A stretch of DNA of 64,000 nt from Nostoc sp. C052 (GCF_013393905.1 NZ_CP040273.1:477558-541557), one strand, 5' to 3'; numbered from the stretch's first letter, positions 1 through 9,125 are shown. Notes: generated by a model from the letters alone, not told the origin. Translations and numbers: made by a program.

Positions 1-1
1 C

Positions 2-1342
2 AATCTTGCCCATTACATGGCTCTACGAAGACATGACCTACGTCCTCTGCAAGCTGCCTTAATCCCCTGGGGCTTATCTTCCTTGGGTCGTTTGGAAGCG
101 CGAGTCATGCCGAATTTAGATGCGGTGATTTCCACTCTGGGGGCAATCTGTCAGGTCAATTCGGCTAGTTTGCCGATTCGTCCTTCTATTGGAGCGTTTC
201 TGGAGGGCGATCGCCTACTTCACCAACATACCGAAGATGTGTTTGGTCAGACTTTAGCTCATCGCCGGGTCAGAATCATGGTGACATTGCCAATGGAAGC
301 CGCCAGCCATTACGAATTTGTCCGGGATCTGCTTCAGCGAGGGACTAACTGTGTACGCATTAACTGTGCCCACGATCGCGCTGAACTTTGGGAAGCGATG
401 ATTGGCAATGTCCGTCAGGCAGAGAAAGAAACCGGAAATTCTTGCAAAGTCTTAATGGATCTGGCAGGGCCGAAGCCCCGAATTGGCTTAGTAATCACAC
501 CTCATCAGAAACATCGCATCTTTCAAGGGGAATGTCTTGTCTTAACCCGTGATATGCCTAGTATGACGGATGCTCAGTGTTTCCAGGCAAATTGTACTCT
601 GCCCGGAGTACTCGATCAATTGCAGGTGGGCGCAACTGCCTGGATTGATGATGGTCGTATTGGAGCGCATGTAGAATCTCTCACGGATCAGGGTGTTCTC
701 TTACGCATCACCCATGCGAGTTTAAAGGGTAGTAAACTTCTGCCAGACAAGGGGCTTAATTTCCCCGATACAGATTTGCAACTTAGCCCACTTACTGATA
801 AAGATCGAGAGGATTTAGATTTTGTTGCCACCCATGCCGATATTGTGGGCTATTCTTTTGTGCAATCTGCCAATGATATTAAACTGCTCCAGCAAGAGTT
901 AGCAGATCGGATGCCTCAAAAGAGTGAAATTGCCATTGTTGCTAAGATTGAAACACCCCAAGCCGTCAGTAATTTACCTGAGTTGATTGTGCAAGCGGCA
1001 GGTCAACAACCCTTTGCGGTGATGATTGCTAGAGGCGATTTGGCGATCGCAATTGGGTATCAACGACTGGCTGAAATGCAAGAAGAAATTCTCTGGCTCT
1101 GTGAGGCGGCTCATATCCCGGTGATTTGGGCAACTCAGGTGCTAGAAAATCTGGTGAAAAAAGGAATTCCCTCACGAGCAGAAATGACGGATGCAGCAAT
1201 GGCAGAACGGGCTGAGTGCGTCATGCTCAACAAGGGCCCGTTTGTTGTTGAAGCCGTGACGATTCTGGATGATGTCTTGACTCGGATGCAGATGCATCAA
1301 TTGAAGAAAACACCTCAACTCCGGGCGCTCCACTCTTGGTAA
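2..1342 (+). CDS. Pyruvate kinase-like protein (5' end outside window)
   Basis: Relative of pyruvate kinase, which makes pyruvate and ATP from phosphoenolpyruvate in the cytoplasm. The reading frame stays open to the window edge and residues before the ATG at 17 (NLAHY) look coding, so the gene probably begins upstream. Counting from that ATG, the (beta/alpha)8 barrel starts near residue 83 (RVRIMVTLPMEA), the conserved catalytic-lysine segment VAKIETP is near 309-315, MIARGDLAIAIG near 336 and WATQVLENL near 372. The usual MLSGETA motif is MLNKG, and the protein stops soon afterwards, so the C-terminal allosteric domain is absent. These features mark a divergent pyruvate kinase; activity is likely but not certain. 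It heads a same-strand set with lactate dehydrogenase and phosphoglycerate mutase. Confidence 0.8.
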   Translation, partial: NLAHYMALRRHDLRPLQAALIPWGLSSLGRLEARVMPNLDAVISTLGAICQVNSASLPIRPSIGAFLEGDRLLHQHTEDVFGQTLAHRRVRIMVTLPMEAASHYEFVRDLLQRGTNCVRINCAHDRAELWEAMIGNVRQAEKETGNSCKVLMDLAGPKPRIGLVITPHQKHRIFQGECLVLTRDMPSMTDAQCFQANCTLPGVLDQLQVGATAWIDDGRIGAHVESLTDQGVLLRITHASLKGSKLLPDKGLNFPDTDLQLSPLTDKDREDLDFVATHADIVGYSFVQSANDIKLLQQELADRMPQKSEIAIVAKIETPQAVSNLPELIVQAAGQQPFAVMIARGDLAIAIGYQRLAEMQEEILWLCEAAHIPVIWATQVLENLVKKGIPSRAEMTDAAMAERAECVMLNKGPFVVEAVTILDDVLTRMQMHQLKKTPQLRALHSW

Positions 1343-1627
1343 GGGACTTCCAGTTAAAAAAATAATCAATCGCTGTGTAGGCAGGGGAGCAGGGAGAAAA
1401 GAAAAATATCATCTCAATAAATTGGGTAATTTATTCTCTGGAAGTCGCTAAGTGCATAAGGTCAAACAATTTTGGATTTTAGATTGATCCTATACCTGAA
1501 CGCTCTCACATCCCGTAAGGAAGGTAAGGACTTGAGTAAAAAATTGTACCTAACTTTCCTTTTAGATTGGAAATCTAAAATCTAAAATTCAGTGACGATC
1601 GCTTACTAAGTTATTGCAGCAGTAAAA

Positions 1628-2614
1628 ATGTTTGAAACCCTCTTTACGCCTAATCCCAGTGTTGAAAATAAAGTCAGCATCCGTCCTCGCAAAGGTGTCA
1701 TTATTGGTGCTGGACAAGTAGGGATGGCATGTGCCTATTCGATGATGATCCAAAACTGTTTTGATGAGTTAATTCTTCAAGATATTCAGACAGAGCGGCT
1801 TCAGGGAGAGGTCATGGATCTAAGGCATGGCATTCCTTTTGTCGAGCCTGTTGAGATTAAAGCTGGCACCGTTGCCGATGTCGGACAGAATGCAGACCTG
1901 GTAATTATTACTGCTGGAGCCAGTCAGAAGCCGGGAGAGAGCCGCCTCGACTTGGTTGTACGCAACGTTGCCATCTTTAAGAGCTTGATTGCAGATGTCG
2001 TCAAATATTGCCCCAATGCTATCTTGCTGATTGTCAGCAATCCCGTAGACATTATGACTTACGTGACACTAAAGCTCTCCGGTTTTCCTGCTGCTAGGGT
2101 AATTGGCTCTGGAACGGTGCTTGACTCTGCCCGTTTTCGTACCCTGCTGGCGCAGAAAATGGGCATTGATTCACGCAGTGTTCATGCTTACATCATTGGT
2201 GAACATGGCGACAGTGAAGTGCCCGTTTGGAGCAAGGTGAATATTGCCGGAATGCCTCTCTATGACCGAGAGGGTAGTTCGGCAGTAGATAAGGCTGCAC
2301 AAGAGATTTTTGAGCGCGTTAAAAACGCTGGCTACGAAATCCTCAAACGCAAAGGGTGTACTTCCTACGCCATTGGATTGGCAACGACTGAAATTGTCCA
2401 AGCCATTCTGCGTGGACAGGAGCGTATTCTTACAGTTAGCTGCCTGGTGAATGACTTCTATGGTATTAGCGATGTTTGTCTCAGTCTGCCCTCTGTCGTC
2501 AATGAAAAAGGTGTGATTAAGAGGGTCAACCTTACTCTCAACGATACGGAGCAACAACAGCTTATTCATTCCGCACAGATTCTACATGACATTTTTGACA
2601 CCCTGGAACTCTAG
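1628..2614 (+). CDS. ldh: L-lactate dehydrogenase
   Basis: NAD-dependent reduction of pyruvate to L-lactate, regenerating NAD during fermentation. The Rossmann motif GAGQVGMACAY lies near residues 26-36. The substrate-specificity segment ASQKPGESR carries Gln at the position that separates lactate from malate dehydrogenases (malate enzymes have Arg). The dimer/catalytic segment GSGTVLDSARFR and the active-site His in IGEHGDSEVP (near residue 190) are intact. Length 328 residues is normal for the family. The start at 1628 precedes the Rossmann fold by the usual distance. It lies 285 bp after the pyruvate kinase-like gene and 32 bp before the phosphoglycerate mutase gene, so the latter two are probably co-transcribed. 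Confidence in lactate over malate specificity is high but rests on one residue. Confidence 0.93.
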   Translation: MFETLFTPNPSVENKVSIRPRKGVIIGAGQVGMACAYSMMIQNCFDELILQDIQTERLQGEVMDLRHGIPFVEPVEIKAGTVADVGQNADLVIITAGASQKPGESRLDLVVRNVAIFKSLIADVVKYCPNAILLIVSNPVDIMTYVTLKLSGFPAARVIGSGTVLDSARFRTLLAQKMGIDSRSVHAYIIGEHGDSEVPVWSKVNIAGMPLYDREGSSAVDKAAQEIFERVKNAGYEILKRKGCTSYAIGLATTEIVQAILRGQERILTVSCLVNDFYGISDVCLSLPSVVNEKGVIKRVNLTLNDTEQQQLIHSAQILHDIFDTLEL

Positions 2615-2646
2615 ATCCACGCGATCGCACACCGAAGCAACACATA

Positions 2647-3342
2647 ATGGCTAAATTAATATTGATCCGTCACGGACAGAGCCTTTGGAATGCAGAGAAT
2701 AAATTTACAGGATGGGTTGATGTTCCTTTAGGCGAACAGGGGCGAGCAGAGGCAACCATCGCCTCCTGTAAACTGAAGCATTATCGAGTCAGAGTTTGCT
2801 TTACCAGTATGCTGTTTCGAGCTATTGAAACTGCAATTATTATCTTGACAGAAGTCGATGATATTTGCGACGGGAGAATTCCGATCATCAAGCATCAGGC
2901 AGATGATCAAGCCTGGCATGGTTGGGATAAATACAAGGGTAGCCACGAACGGGAACTACCAGTTTATCCCACAGCTATGCTAGATGAACGGTACTATGGT
3001 GAACTGCAAGGTTTGAATAAAGCTGAAACCGCCGTAAAATTTGGCCAAGAACAGGTGCAACTCTGGCGACGATCCTATGCTGTGCCTCCACCGGGTGGCG
3101 AAAGTTTGGCAGATACGGTGAAGCGCACTGTTCCATTCTTTTGCGATCGCATTTTGCAACACTTAATCACAGGAGATAATGTCTTGATTGCAGCGCATGG
3201 AAACTCACTCCGTGCCATCATTAAGCACTTAGAAAACCTATCAGATGAGGAGATTGTCAATGTTGAGTTAGGAACAGCAATTCCAATTATCTATGATATT
3301 GATGCTCATGGTCAGACCACTAATAAAATCATTTTGAATTGA
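2647..3342 (+). CDS. gpmA: 2,3-bisphosphoglycerate-dependent phosphoglycerate mutase
   Basis: Interconverts 3- and 2-phosphoglycerate in lower glycolysis. The phosphohistidine motif LIRHGQSLWN is at residues 6-15, followed by the diagnostic TGWVDVPL. The second catalytic segment ERYYGELQGLNKAE, the substrate-binding WRRSYAVPPPGGES and the C-terminal LIAAHGNSLRAI with the second catalytic His are all present. An insertion before ERYYG (about residues 75-112) is seen in one branch of the GpmA family. Length 231 is near normal. With the pyruvate kinase-like and lactate dehydrogenase genes upstream, the cluster would carry carbon from 3-phosphoglycerate to lactate, needing only enolase from elsewhere. 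Confidence 0.92.
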   Translation: MAKLILIRHGQSLWNAENKFTGWVDVPLGEQGRAEATIASCKLKHYRVRVCFTSMLFRAIETAIIILTEVDDICDGRIPIIKHQADDQAWHGWDKYKGSHERELPVYPTAMLDERYYGELQGLNKAETAVKFGQEQVQLWRRSYAVPPPGGESLADTVKRTVPFFCDRILQHLITGDNVLIAAHGNSLRAIIKHLENLSDEEIVNVELGTAIPIIYDIDAHGQTTNKIILN

Positions 3343-3569
3343 ATTGGAGGCTGACTATAGTGATAATACAGATTTAGTATTTATATTCGGATAATTTAGT
3401 AACTACTTCCAAATTTTTGTATTGCTTTTTATACTACAAAATAACGTGCGGAATGTGGGTCAAATACTTAGTCTCGGTGAGGGTATGGGAAATTGTTCTG
3501 GGGTGGATGCGATCGCTGTTCTAGCGATATCCTGATGGTAGAATAAGTATAAAATTAAGAACATTCATA

Positions 3570-4682
3570 ATGTTACATGAATTTCTCTTAGCAGAACGTA
3601 ACGAAATTCTCGCCTTGTGTTCAAAAAAGATCGCGCGTCTTGCTGATTCCATGAGTTCGAGCGACGAAATGGAAAGAGGATTACCTGTGTTCTACGATGA
3701 ACTCATTGAGGTATTACGTGCTGATGCTGATATAGATGAATCTGGGGAAGCACATAACAATTCTATAGAAAGTGTTCACAGAGCCGCAGCAGAACGTCGG
3801 GGAAAAGAGTCGTTAAAACTTGGCTATAGCATTTCTCAGGTTGTTCATGGCTACGGCGCTCTTTGTCAAGCTATCACTGAGTATATTCAGGAGAATACTA
3901 ATCAAACAACATCCCCTCGTGAATTCAATCGATTAAATTTCTGCCTCGATATCGCTATCGCTGAAGCGGTTACAGAGTTTAATCGAGGTCAGCGCGAGAA
4001 TGCAGAGCGGGATGAGGTTCTACGTCTGGGATTTCTAGCACATGAGTTGCGAAATGCGTTGACCTCTGCTAGTTTAGCTTCCCAACTTATAATCACAGGG
4101 AAAGTCGGAGCCAATGGAAGTACATCTCGTATTCTTGAGAATGCCCATAGGCGTATGAGAGACATTATTGATCGTTCACTTGTTGAGGTGCGACTGCGGA
4201 ACGAATCAACCGGACAATATCAGAGATGTCGAGTTATTCATTTAGTCAGTGAAGTTGAGGCTACTGCATGGTTTGAAGCAAGTGCGAAATCAATTGAGGT
4301 GTGTGTTGAGGTAGCGCCGGAATTGGAAGTTTTAATAGATCGTCACCTAATAATATCTGCCTTATCGAATCTGGTTCAAAATGCCATTAAGTTCACCAAG
4401 CAGGGTGGGATTGTATGGATACGCGGTAAGGCTGTAGGTGGGCGTGTTTTGCTTGAAATAGAGGATCAATGTGGAGGACTCCCGCCTGGTGAGGTGGAAG
4501 AACTTTTTAAAGCTTTTTCTCAGATGGGAACAGATAGATCAGGATTGGGGATTGGGCTTACAATTTCACGGCGCGCCGTGTCCCTAAACAAGGGTGTACT
4601 CTCAGTTCGGGATATCCCCCATCAAGGATGTGTATTCTCAATTGATTTACCCAAAGCCTCCTCCCCTCTCCCTACTACATAA
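3570..4682 (+). CDS. Orphan cytoplasmic sensor histidine kinase
   Basis: Two-component sensor kinase without membrane segments. The N-terminal ~150 residues are helical (KLGYSISQVVHGYGAL) and resemble the RsbRD/globin-like sensor N-termini that precede some kinases; the ligand is unknown. The H-box is FLAHELRNALTSA with the phospho-accepting His near residue 158. The ATPase domain has the N-box NLVQNAIKF (about 267), a G1-like DQCGGLP and the G2 box GLGIGLTISRRA. No response regulator gene adjoins it: the next gene downstream is on the other strand 490 bp away. It is therefore an orphan kinase whose partner must be encoded elsewhere. Confidence 0.85.
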   Translation: MLHEFLLAERNEILALCSKKIARLADSMSSSDEMERGLPVFYDELIEVLRADADIDESGEAHNNSIESVHRAAAERRGKESLKLGYSISQVVHGYGALCQAITEYIQENTNQTTSPREFNRLNFCLDIAIAEAVTEFNRGQRENAERDEVLRLGFLAHELRNALTSASLASQLIITGKVGANGSTSRILENAHRRMRDIIDRSLVEVRLRNESTGQYQRCRVIHLVSEVEATAWFEASAKSIEVCVEVAPELEVLIDRHLIISALSNLVQNAIKFTKQGGIVWIRGKAVGGRVLLEIEDQCGGLPPGEVEELFKAFSQMGTDRSGLGIGLTISRRAVSLNKGVLSVRDIPHQGCVFSIDLPKASSPLPTT

Positions 4683-4966
4683 TCCTCTAGCTCCATCTTC
4701 GCTGCGCTTACTTATGTAAACTCCAACTATTTTTCTAGTCTTTTTATCCAAAGCTAAAAATAAATAATTTTAGTTACTAAATCTCTATTATCACTACATA
4801 TTTATCACTACAAAAATGTTTAGACTTGCTAAAAATCAACTATATGTTAGTATTTCTAAAGCATAACGGGAACCAAGGTTAAGACTCAACTATTTAACAA
4901 CGCTATAGATGTTATTAGTTATGAGTTTCCTGCTCAACCAAAATATCCACTCTATCTTGTATTTCT

Positions 4967-5082
4967 GGGAGCATCCCAAATGTGTAAATTTATTTTTTGG
5001 TAGTGCGGGTTTCTAGCCCGCTTCCTGGACATTAGGAAGCAAGATGCTACAAATTTTATTTTGGCAAAATTGGGATGCTCCC
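4967..5082. mobile_element. MITE-like element with 13-bp terminal inverted repeats and 8-bp target duplication
   Basis: A 116-bp non-coding element starts with GGGAGCATCCCAA (4967-4979) and ends with its exact reverse complement TTGGGATGCTCCC (5070-5082). It is flanked on both sides by the same 8 bases, GTATTTCT (4959-4966 and 5083-5090), as expected of a transposition target duplication. Inside are two further hairpins, one formed by GCTTCCT and AGGAAGC around 5020-5041. It has no open reading frame, so it must have been moved by a transposase encoded elsewhere. It lies in the 490-bp gap between the histidine kinase and the DUF3775-like gene; nothing else was recognised in that gap. Confidence 0.85.
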
Positions 5083-5172
5083 GTATTTCTGAGTCGTATA
5101 TCTTCAAAGAAGGAGCGACATCATCATTAAAAGCTGCTATCAGATAGAAAAGACCGCACGCAGCTATTCAAT

Positions 5173-5598
5173 TTAATTGTTGCAGTGATTACTATTTATT
5201 TTTTTCAGCCCGGAGCGAAGATATTTAGCTAGGAAAGCCTTTTCGATAATATAACTAGTTGTATAGTTTTGAGGGATGAGATGTAGTGCTTGTGCAGTTA
5301 AATCGTTTAAGTTTGATGGTTGTTCACAGGATACATATTGACCAAGCCATATAAGGGCTATAACTTGTCCTTTTTCATCTGAAGAAAAATCGTCTACATA
5401 TTTATGTAGTACTCTGACTGATGTTCTTCCTGTCATTTCAAAATCTTCTAAATAATTAGACAATTTGTCTAGAAAAGTTTCTGGTATATTTACTTTACTA
5501 AACAGTATACCTGATGACTTTGGGGAATAGATTAATTCAGCAAGCTCAATGATTTTATATACTTTACTAATTAATAAAAAATTCATATTTATCTTCAA
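5173..5598 (-). CDS. DUF3775-like hypothetical protein
   Basis: A 141-residue, probably cytoplasmic protein of unknown function. The region IALIWLGQ followed by LTAQALHLIPQNYTTSYIIEKAFLAKYLRSGL matches, from memory, the pattern of the DUF3775 family (a WLG-type segment, then a helix ending in YL-x-GL). No signal peptide, membrane segment or cofactor motif is visible. It is transcribed alone on the minus strand and is AT-rich. Its neighbours, a MITE and an HTH-NACHT gene, suggest accessory DNA but no function. Confidence 0.6.
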   Translation of the reverse strand: MKINMNFLLISKVYKIIELAELIYSPKSSGILFSKVNIPETFLDKLSNYLEDFEMTGRTSVRVLHKYVDDFSSDEKGQVIALIWLGQYVSCEQPSNLNDLTAQALHLIPQNYTTSYIIEKAFLAKYLRSGLKKINSNHCNN

Positions 5599-5909
5599 GC
5601 TAAAATCATAGTGAATAAGGACAAATATTGATAAGCCCTTATATTAATCTGTACTTCATAGAGCATGACAGATGGGTGCTTGAGATTAAGTATTGCTCCA
5701 AGTTTCAAATGTATAAAATAAGTTAATAGTGTTTGAGTTCCTTACAAAAATTAATATATGTAACAGGATCTCACTATAGCTAGAGTATTTTTTCTTAATT
5801 GTGTATATCCTTGAACCTTGGAGAGAGTGATTAGCACAAAAAAAAGCTCTAGGATGGAAGATGTTAGTAAAAGTTTGAGTTCTTGATTTTAGGATCAAGT
5901 TTTTGTCCT
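5599..5909. other. Divergent intergenic region, no gene seen
   Basis: About 310 bp between the DUF3775-like gene (minus strand) and the HTH-NACHT gene (plus strand), expected to hold both promoters. It is AT-rich. A 70-residue minus-strand frame here has no recognisable features and was not accepted as a gene. Confidence 0.5.
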
Positions 5910-8222
5910 ATGGTCAAGCGATCGCTCCAAGCATCACTCAGTGGTATTCAAGAGGCTAAAAGAGCGTTTGCCCGTAAGGGTTGGACACAAGAGAATCTAG
6001 CAGCAGAAGTCAACCTCAAGACTAGACAACCAATTTGGCGGTTTTTCAGTGGTCGTCCAGTTGAGCGTCATACCTTTATTGAAATTTGTTTGATTTTAGA
6101 ACTGAATTGGCGGGAGATTGCGATTAATCCTCCAGCAGAATTTTTGTCACGAGAAGAATACGCCCAGCCGACTGTACTGGATATTGATAAACTAGTGCCA
6201 TTCGTGCGATCGCAACGCTTCGACAAAATTCAAGACCAGTGTGGTATTTTGCAGTTATTGGATATCAGCCGTCCCGTTGCGATCGATGACATATATATAG
6301 ATGTGAATATTTTGGAGTCAATTGCCAGCCTTCAGTGGTTAGAAATCACCGATCTGCAAAACCTTGATGCCAAAGAATTTGACCGTATTGGCTTAGGTGA
6401 AGTTGACGAGAAACAAATACCTGGTACACAGGCAGTTGAAACATACTCCAAGCTCAGGGTGCTAGGCAAACCAGGAGTAGGTAAAACCACCTTTTTGCAA
6501 CATCTTGCCATTCAATGCAACCAAAGCGCATTTGCGGCAAATCAAGTGCCAATCTTGATCACACTGAGAAACTTTGCCCAAGAGTCTAAGATTACCAACG
6601 AGTTCAGCCTATTAAACTACATCCGCCAGGAATTTATCACATCTGGAATTTCCGATCCCTCAGTCATTGAAACCTTGCTGAATGAAGGTAGGATATTACT
6701 GTTGCTTGATGGTATGGATGAAGTTCTTAACCAACAAAGCAATCCTGTCTTAAACGAGATTCGCAGATTTTCGGAGAAGTATCACAAAAATCGGTTCGTG
6801 GCGACTTGTCGAACAGCAGCTCAAAAACTCAGACTCCGAGGCTTTACCGATGTTGAAATTGCCCCATTTACATTAGAACAAATCCGAGCCTTCGCTCAAA
6901 AATGGTTTGTGGCCTTTACCAAGACCAACATTAAAGATGGTCTTGCCCACTCCGTTAAGTTTATTCAGAAGTTGGAATTAGATGAAAATTGGCAATTTCG
7001 CCAACTCGTCGTCACACCGCTATTTCTGCATCTTGCCTGTTGGGTGTTTCATGGTAAAGAAAAATTTCCGACTAAGCGGACTGACTTTTATAAAGAAGGT
7101 TTAGATATTCTATTAGGCAAATGGGATGAAGCCAGAGGCGTTGAACGGGATGGCGTTTACCGAGGCTTTTTATTACCACAAAAGCTCAAGTTATTGAGTC
7201 AAATTGCCGCAGCGACATTTGAGCAGGGTCAGTACTTTTTTGAGCAACGCATCGTTGAGCAATACATTGGTGACTATATTCAGAATCTCAGTAACGTGCC
7301 AATAGATGCAGAAGAACTGCAAATAGAAAGCGAAGCAGCGCTAAAGTCAATCGAGGCTCAACATGGACTACTGGCAGAACGGGCGCGGGGAATTTTTTCC
7401 TTTTCCTATCTTGCATTTCAAGAATACTTCACAGCAAGGAAAATCGTTGCCAGCCATAACTTAGAGGCATTTGGGCAAGCGCTATCCGGTCTAGTCAGTC
7501 ATATCAGCGATCCCCACTGGCGCGAAATCTTCTTGTTAACCGCCATCATGCTCAGGAGTGCAGACTCTCTAGTACAGTTGATGAAGCAACAGATTGATAC
7601 ACTGGTTGCCCAAGACCCTTATTTACAAGAGTTTTTGACCTGGGCTAGCCAAAAATCTCGCAGTATTCCCATCCAATCCAAAGATGCGACAGTGAGAGCA
7701 TTTTACCTGGCCTTGAGTCGGACTCCGCACATAGCTTCGCACTTTGCCCTAGCCAGCAGCCTCGACCAGGGGATGTTTCTGGATGCGGCATTAAATGACC
7801 TGCTACTGGAGTGTGCAATTGATGGGAGCCAGGACTTTGCCCACATCCACGCCTGCGGAGAAGCTATGAGCAACATTCTGGGTATTGTTCTGGATGTTGG
7901 ACTCCATAAATCCTTGCAACAACTCTCTGATCAATTGCCAAATTCTGGTCAAAGTCAACAACGGTTTGAGCTATGGTCGCAAACGAACTATCCAGCTTGG
8001 GCCCAACAGGTAAACAAGACAGTGATTAATTATCGCAATATTAACCACCAGTGGCAGTTTAGCTCTGAGCAAGAGCAAGTGTTGCAACGCTACTATGATG
8101 CTAATCAGTTACTACTCGATTGCCTGCATAGCAATTGTGAGGTGACAGCTGCTATTAGGCAGGAAATTGAAGCCACCTTATTGTTGCCGATAAAGGAACT
8201 TGAGGATAGGGAATGGCAATAA
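5910..8222 (+). CDS. HTH-NACHT STAND-type NTPase
   Basis: Predicted signal-transducing ATPase of the NLR-like NACHT class. Residues about 1-70 form a helix-turn-helix region (RRSLQ-like start, GWTQENLAAEVNLKTRQPIW, then FFSGRPVERHTF), a layout common in cyanobacterial NACHT proteins. The NACHT domain has Walker A KPGVGKTTF (about 187-195) and Walker B LLLLDGMDEV (about 261-270), followed by a winged-helix/helical region and a long C-terminal helical part without obvious repeats. An in-frame TTG at 5883 exists, but the ATG at 5910 fits the family start and follows an AGGA at 5891. Bacterial NACHT proteins are known anti-phage sensors; that role here is inference. It is a single gene with a small RHH-like gene ~290 bp downstream. 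Confidence 0.85.
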   Translation: MVKRSLQASLSGIQEAKRAFARKGWTQENLAAEVNLKTRQPIWRFFSGRPVERHTFIEICLILELNWREIAINPPAEFLSREEYAQPTVLDIDKLVPFVRSQRFDKIQDQCGILQLLDISRPVAIDDIYIDVNILESIASLQWLEITDLQNLDAKEFDRIGLGEVDEKQIPGTQAVETYSKLRVLGKPGVGKTTFLQHLAIQCNQSAFAANQVPILITLRNFAQESKITNEFSLLNYIRQEFITSGISDPSVIETLLNEGRILLLLDGMDEVLNQQSNPVLNEIRRFSEKYHKNRFVATCRTAAQKLRLRGFTDVEIAPFTLEQIRAFAQKWFVAFTKTNIKDGLAHSVKFIQKLELDENWQFRQLVVTPLFLHLACWVFHGKEKFPTKRTDFYKEGLDILLGKWDEARGVERDGVYRGFLLPQKLKLLSQIAAATFEQGQYFFEQRIVEQYIGDYIQNLSNVPIDAEELQIESEAALKSIEAQHGLLAERARGIFSFSYLAFQEYFTARKIVASHNLEAFGQALSGLVSHISDPHWREIFLLTAIMLRSADSLVQLMKQQIDTLVAQDPYLQEFLTWASQKSRSIPIQSKDATVRAFYLALSRTPHIASHFALASSLDQGMFLDAALNDLLLECAIDGSQDFAHIHACGEAMSNILGIVLDVGLHKSLQQLSDQLPNSGQSQQRFELWSQTNYPAWAQQVNKTVINYRNINHQWQFSSEQEQVLQRYYDANQLLLDCLHSNCEVTAAIRQEIEATLLLPIKELEDREWQ

Positions 8223-8370
8223 TTCTTTTGGTTAATTCCTGAAAGAGGTTTGGATTGCAAAAATCATCAAGAATTAAGTTTTGTATCGTAGTTAATCAAC
8301 TAATTCAGAAAATCAAACAGCACCAAATCATAGTATAGGGGCTAGGCTAATACGAAAATTCCGAACATTT

Positions 8371-8514
8371 ATGTCTTCAAACGAAAAAGAAATTTCAGCG
8401 ATCACTTTTACTGGCAATCCTGAAGGCTCTTGCGTCTGTATATCCAAAAGCCTTTGGTGAAACAGTTAGTAACAGAAACAGCAAAACTGCTTAAACATTC
8501 TGGTAAAAGATCAT
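8371..8514 (+). pseudogene. Possible frameshifted small gene before the RHH-like gene
   Basis: An ATG at 8371 opens MSSNEKEISAITFTGNPEG and then stops near 8460. A second frame picks up in the same place and continues as KQLVTETAKLLKHSGKRS, ending in a TGA (8512-8514) that overlaps the ATG of the next gene (ATGA). A single small indel around 8425 would join them into a ~47-residue protein translationally coupled to the RHH-like protein. This is a reading of the frames only; no family was recognised. Confidence 0.3.
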
Positions 8515-8695
8515 GAAAACGGCAAGAAATAACCCACTAGATATACGCCACATTAGTCTTAAAGTAACAGAGTTAATTAAGCAATACGCTGTTATAAATA
8601 ACTGTACGCAGGGTGAAATGCTAGAGCGTATTGTTTTGGAGTGGAACACCCAACAAAGCGAGAGCGAACGACCATCAGGAGACGAAGATGAATAG
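8513..8695 (+). CDS. Small ribbon-helix-helix-like protein
   Basis: A 60-residue protein whose middle fits a ribbon-helix-helix DNA-binding fold: a short strand (HISLKVTE) followed by helix (LIKQYAVINNC), turn (TQGEM) and helix (LERIVLEWN), then an acidic tail. Such proteins often act as antitoxins or repressors as dimers. No toxin gene is visible next to it; upstream is only a possible broken frame that overlaps its start codon. A longer frame on the other strand covers the same DNA but shows no protein-like features. Confidence 0.5.
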   Translation: MKTARNNPLDIRHISLKVTELIKQYAVINNCTQGEMLERIVLEWNTQQSESERPSGDEDE

Positions 8696-8810
8696 CTTTT
8701 TTGTACAAGCCCTTTGCGTAATTCGTAATACTCGCTAGAGGCGAGAAGCAAGCTACGCCCCACTACGCTAACGTAATTACCATTGCGTGAGGGTTTTAGA
8801 CATTTTAAAT

Positions 8811-8841
8811 GGATGGTTTATTTCCGCCGACCTGTACTACA
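8811..8841. repeat. Dispersed repeat shared with 48132-48160
   Basis: The stretch around 8811-8841 (TGGATGGTTTATTTCCGCCG, then ACCTGTACTA) recurs with few differences at 48132-48160 (TGGGTGGTTTATTTACGCCG, then TACTGTACTA). Both copies follow palindromic GC-rich repeats and neither is coding. They look like ends of one dispersed cyanobacterial repeat family. Confidence 0.55.
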
Positions 8842-8870
8842 TATACTATGCTTTTCTATCAACTGAGAGA

Positions 8871-9125
8871 TTAAAATTTTACGTAGCTGTAAAACACTCG
8901 TTTGACATTCTCAGCCGCAGTCACGTAGAACAACACGATCGCTCCCAGAACCAGCACAAACCTCAACGGCAATGCTTGAAATCCCAGTAGGGTTGCCAAC
9001 GGTGTCCAGGGAATGATTATTGTCACTCCAATAGTCGCCAGTGTTGCCGCCAACAAGTATTTTCCCGGCTTACTGTTGAGAGTCAAGTTAAAATTGAATT
9101 TCAGCTTGAGTTTGTTTAGCCGCAC
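8871..9125 (-). pseudogene. C-terminal relic of an MgtA-type P-type ATPase
   Basis: The frame encodes SKPGKYLLAATLATIG, then IIPWTPLATLLGFQALPLRF and a last hydrophobic segment ending NVKRVFY. From memory this matches the last two membrane helices of magnesium-type (P3B, MgtA) P-type ATPases, where the corresponding text is PFSPLASYLQLQALPLSYF and LVKGFY. Only about 70 of ~900 residues remain: three codons above the GTG at 9125 there is a stop, and no phosphorylation domain lies upstream. It is unlike the matching parts of the two intact ATPases at 14.7-21.3 kb. A functional tiny membrane protein cannot be excluded. Confidence 0.55.

Noticed and set aside
8491..8763. 90-codon minus-strand frame opposite the RHH-like gene
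   Set aside because: Composition is unlike a protein, it is Ser/Leu-rich without a motif, and the plus-strand frame fits a fold.
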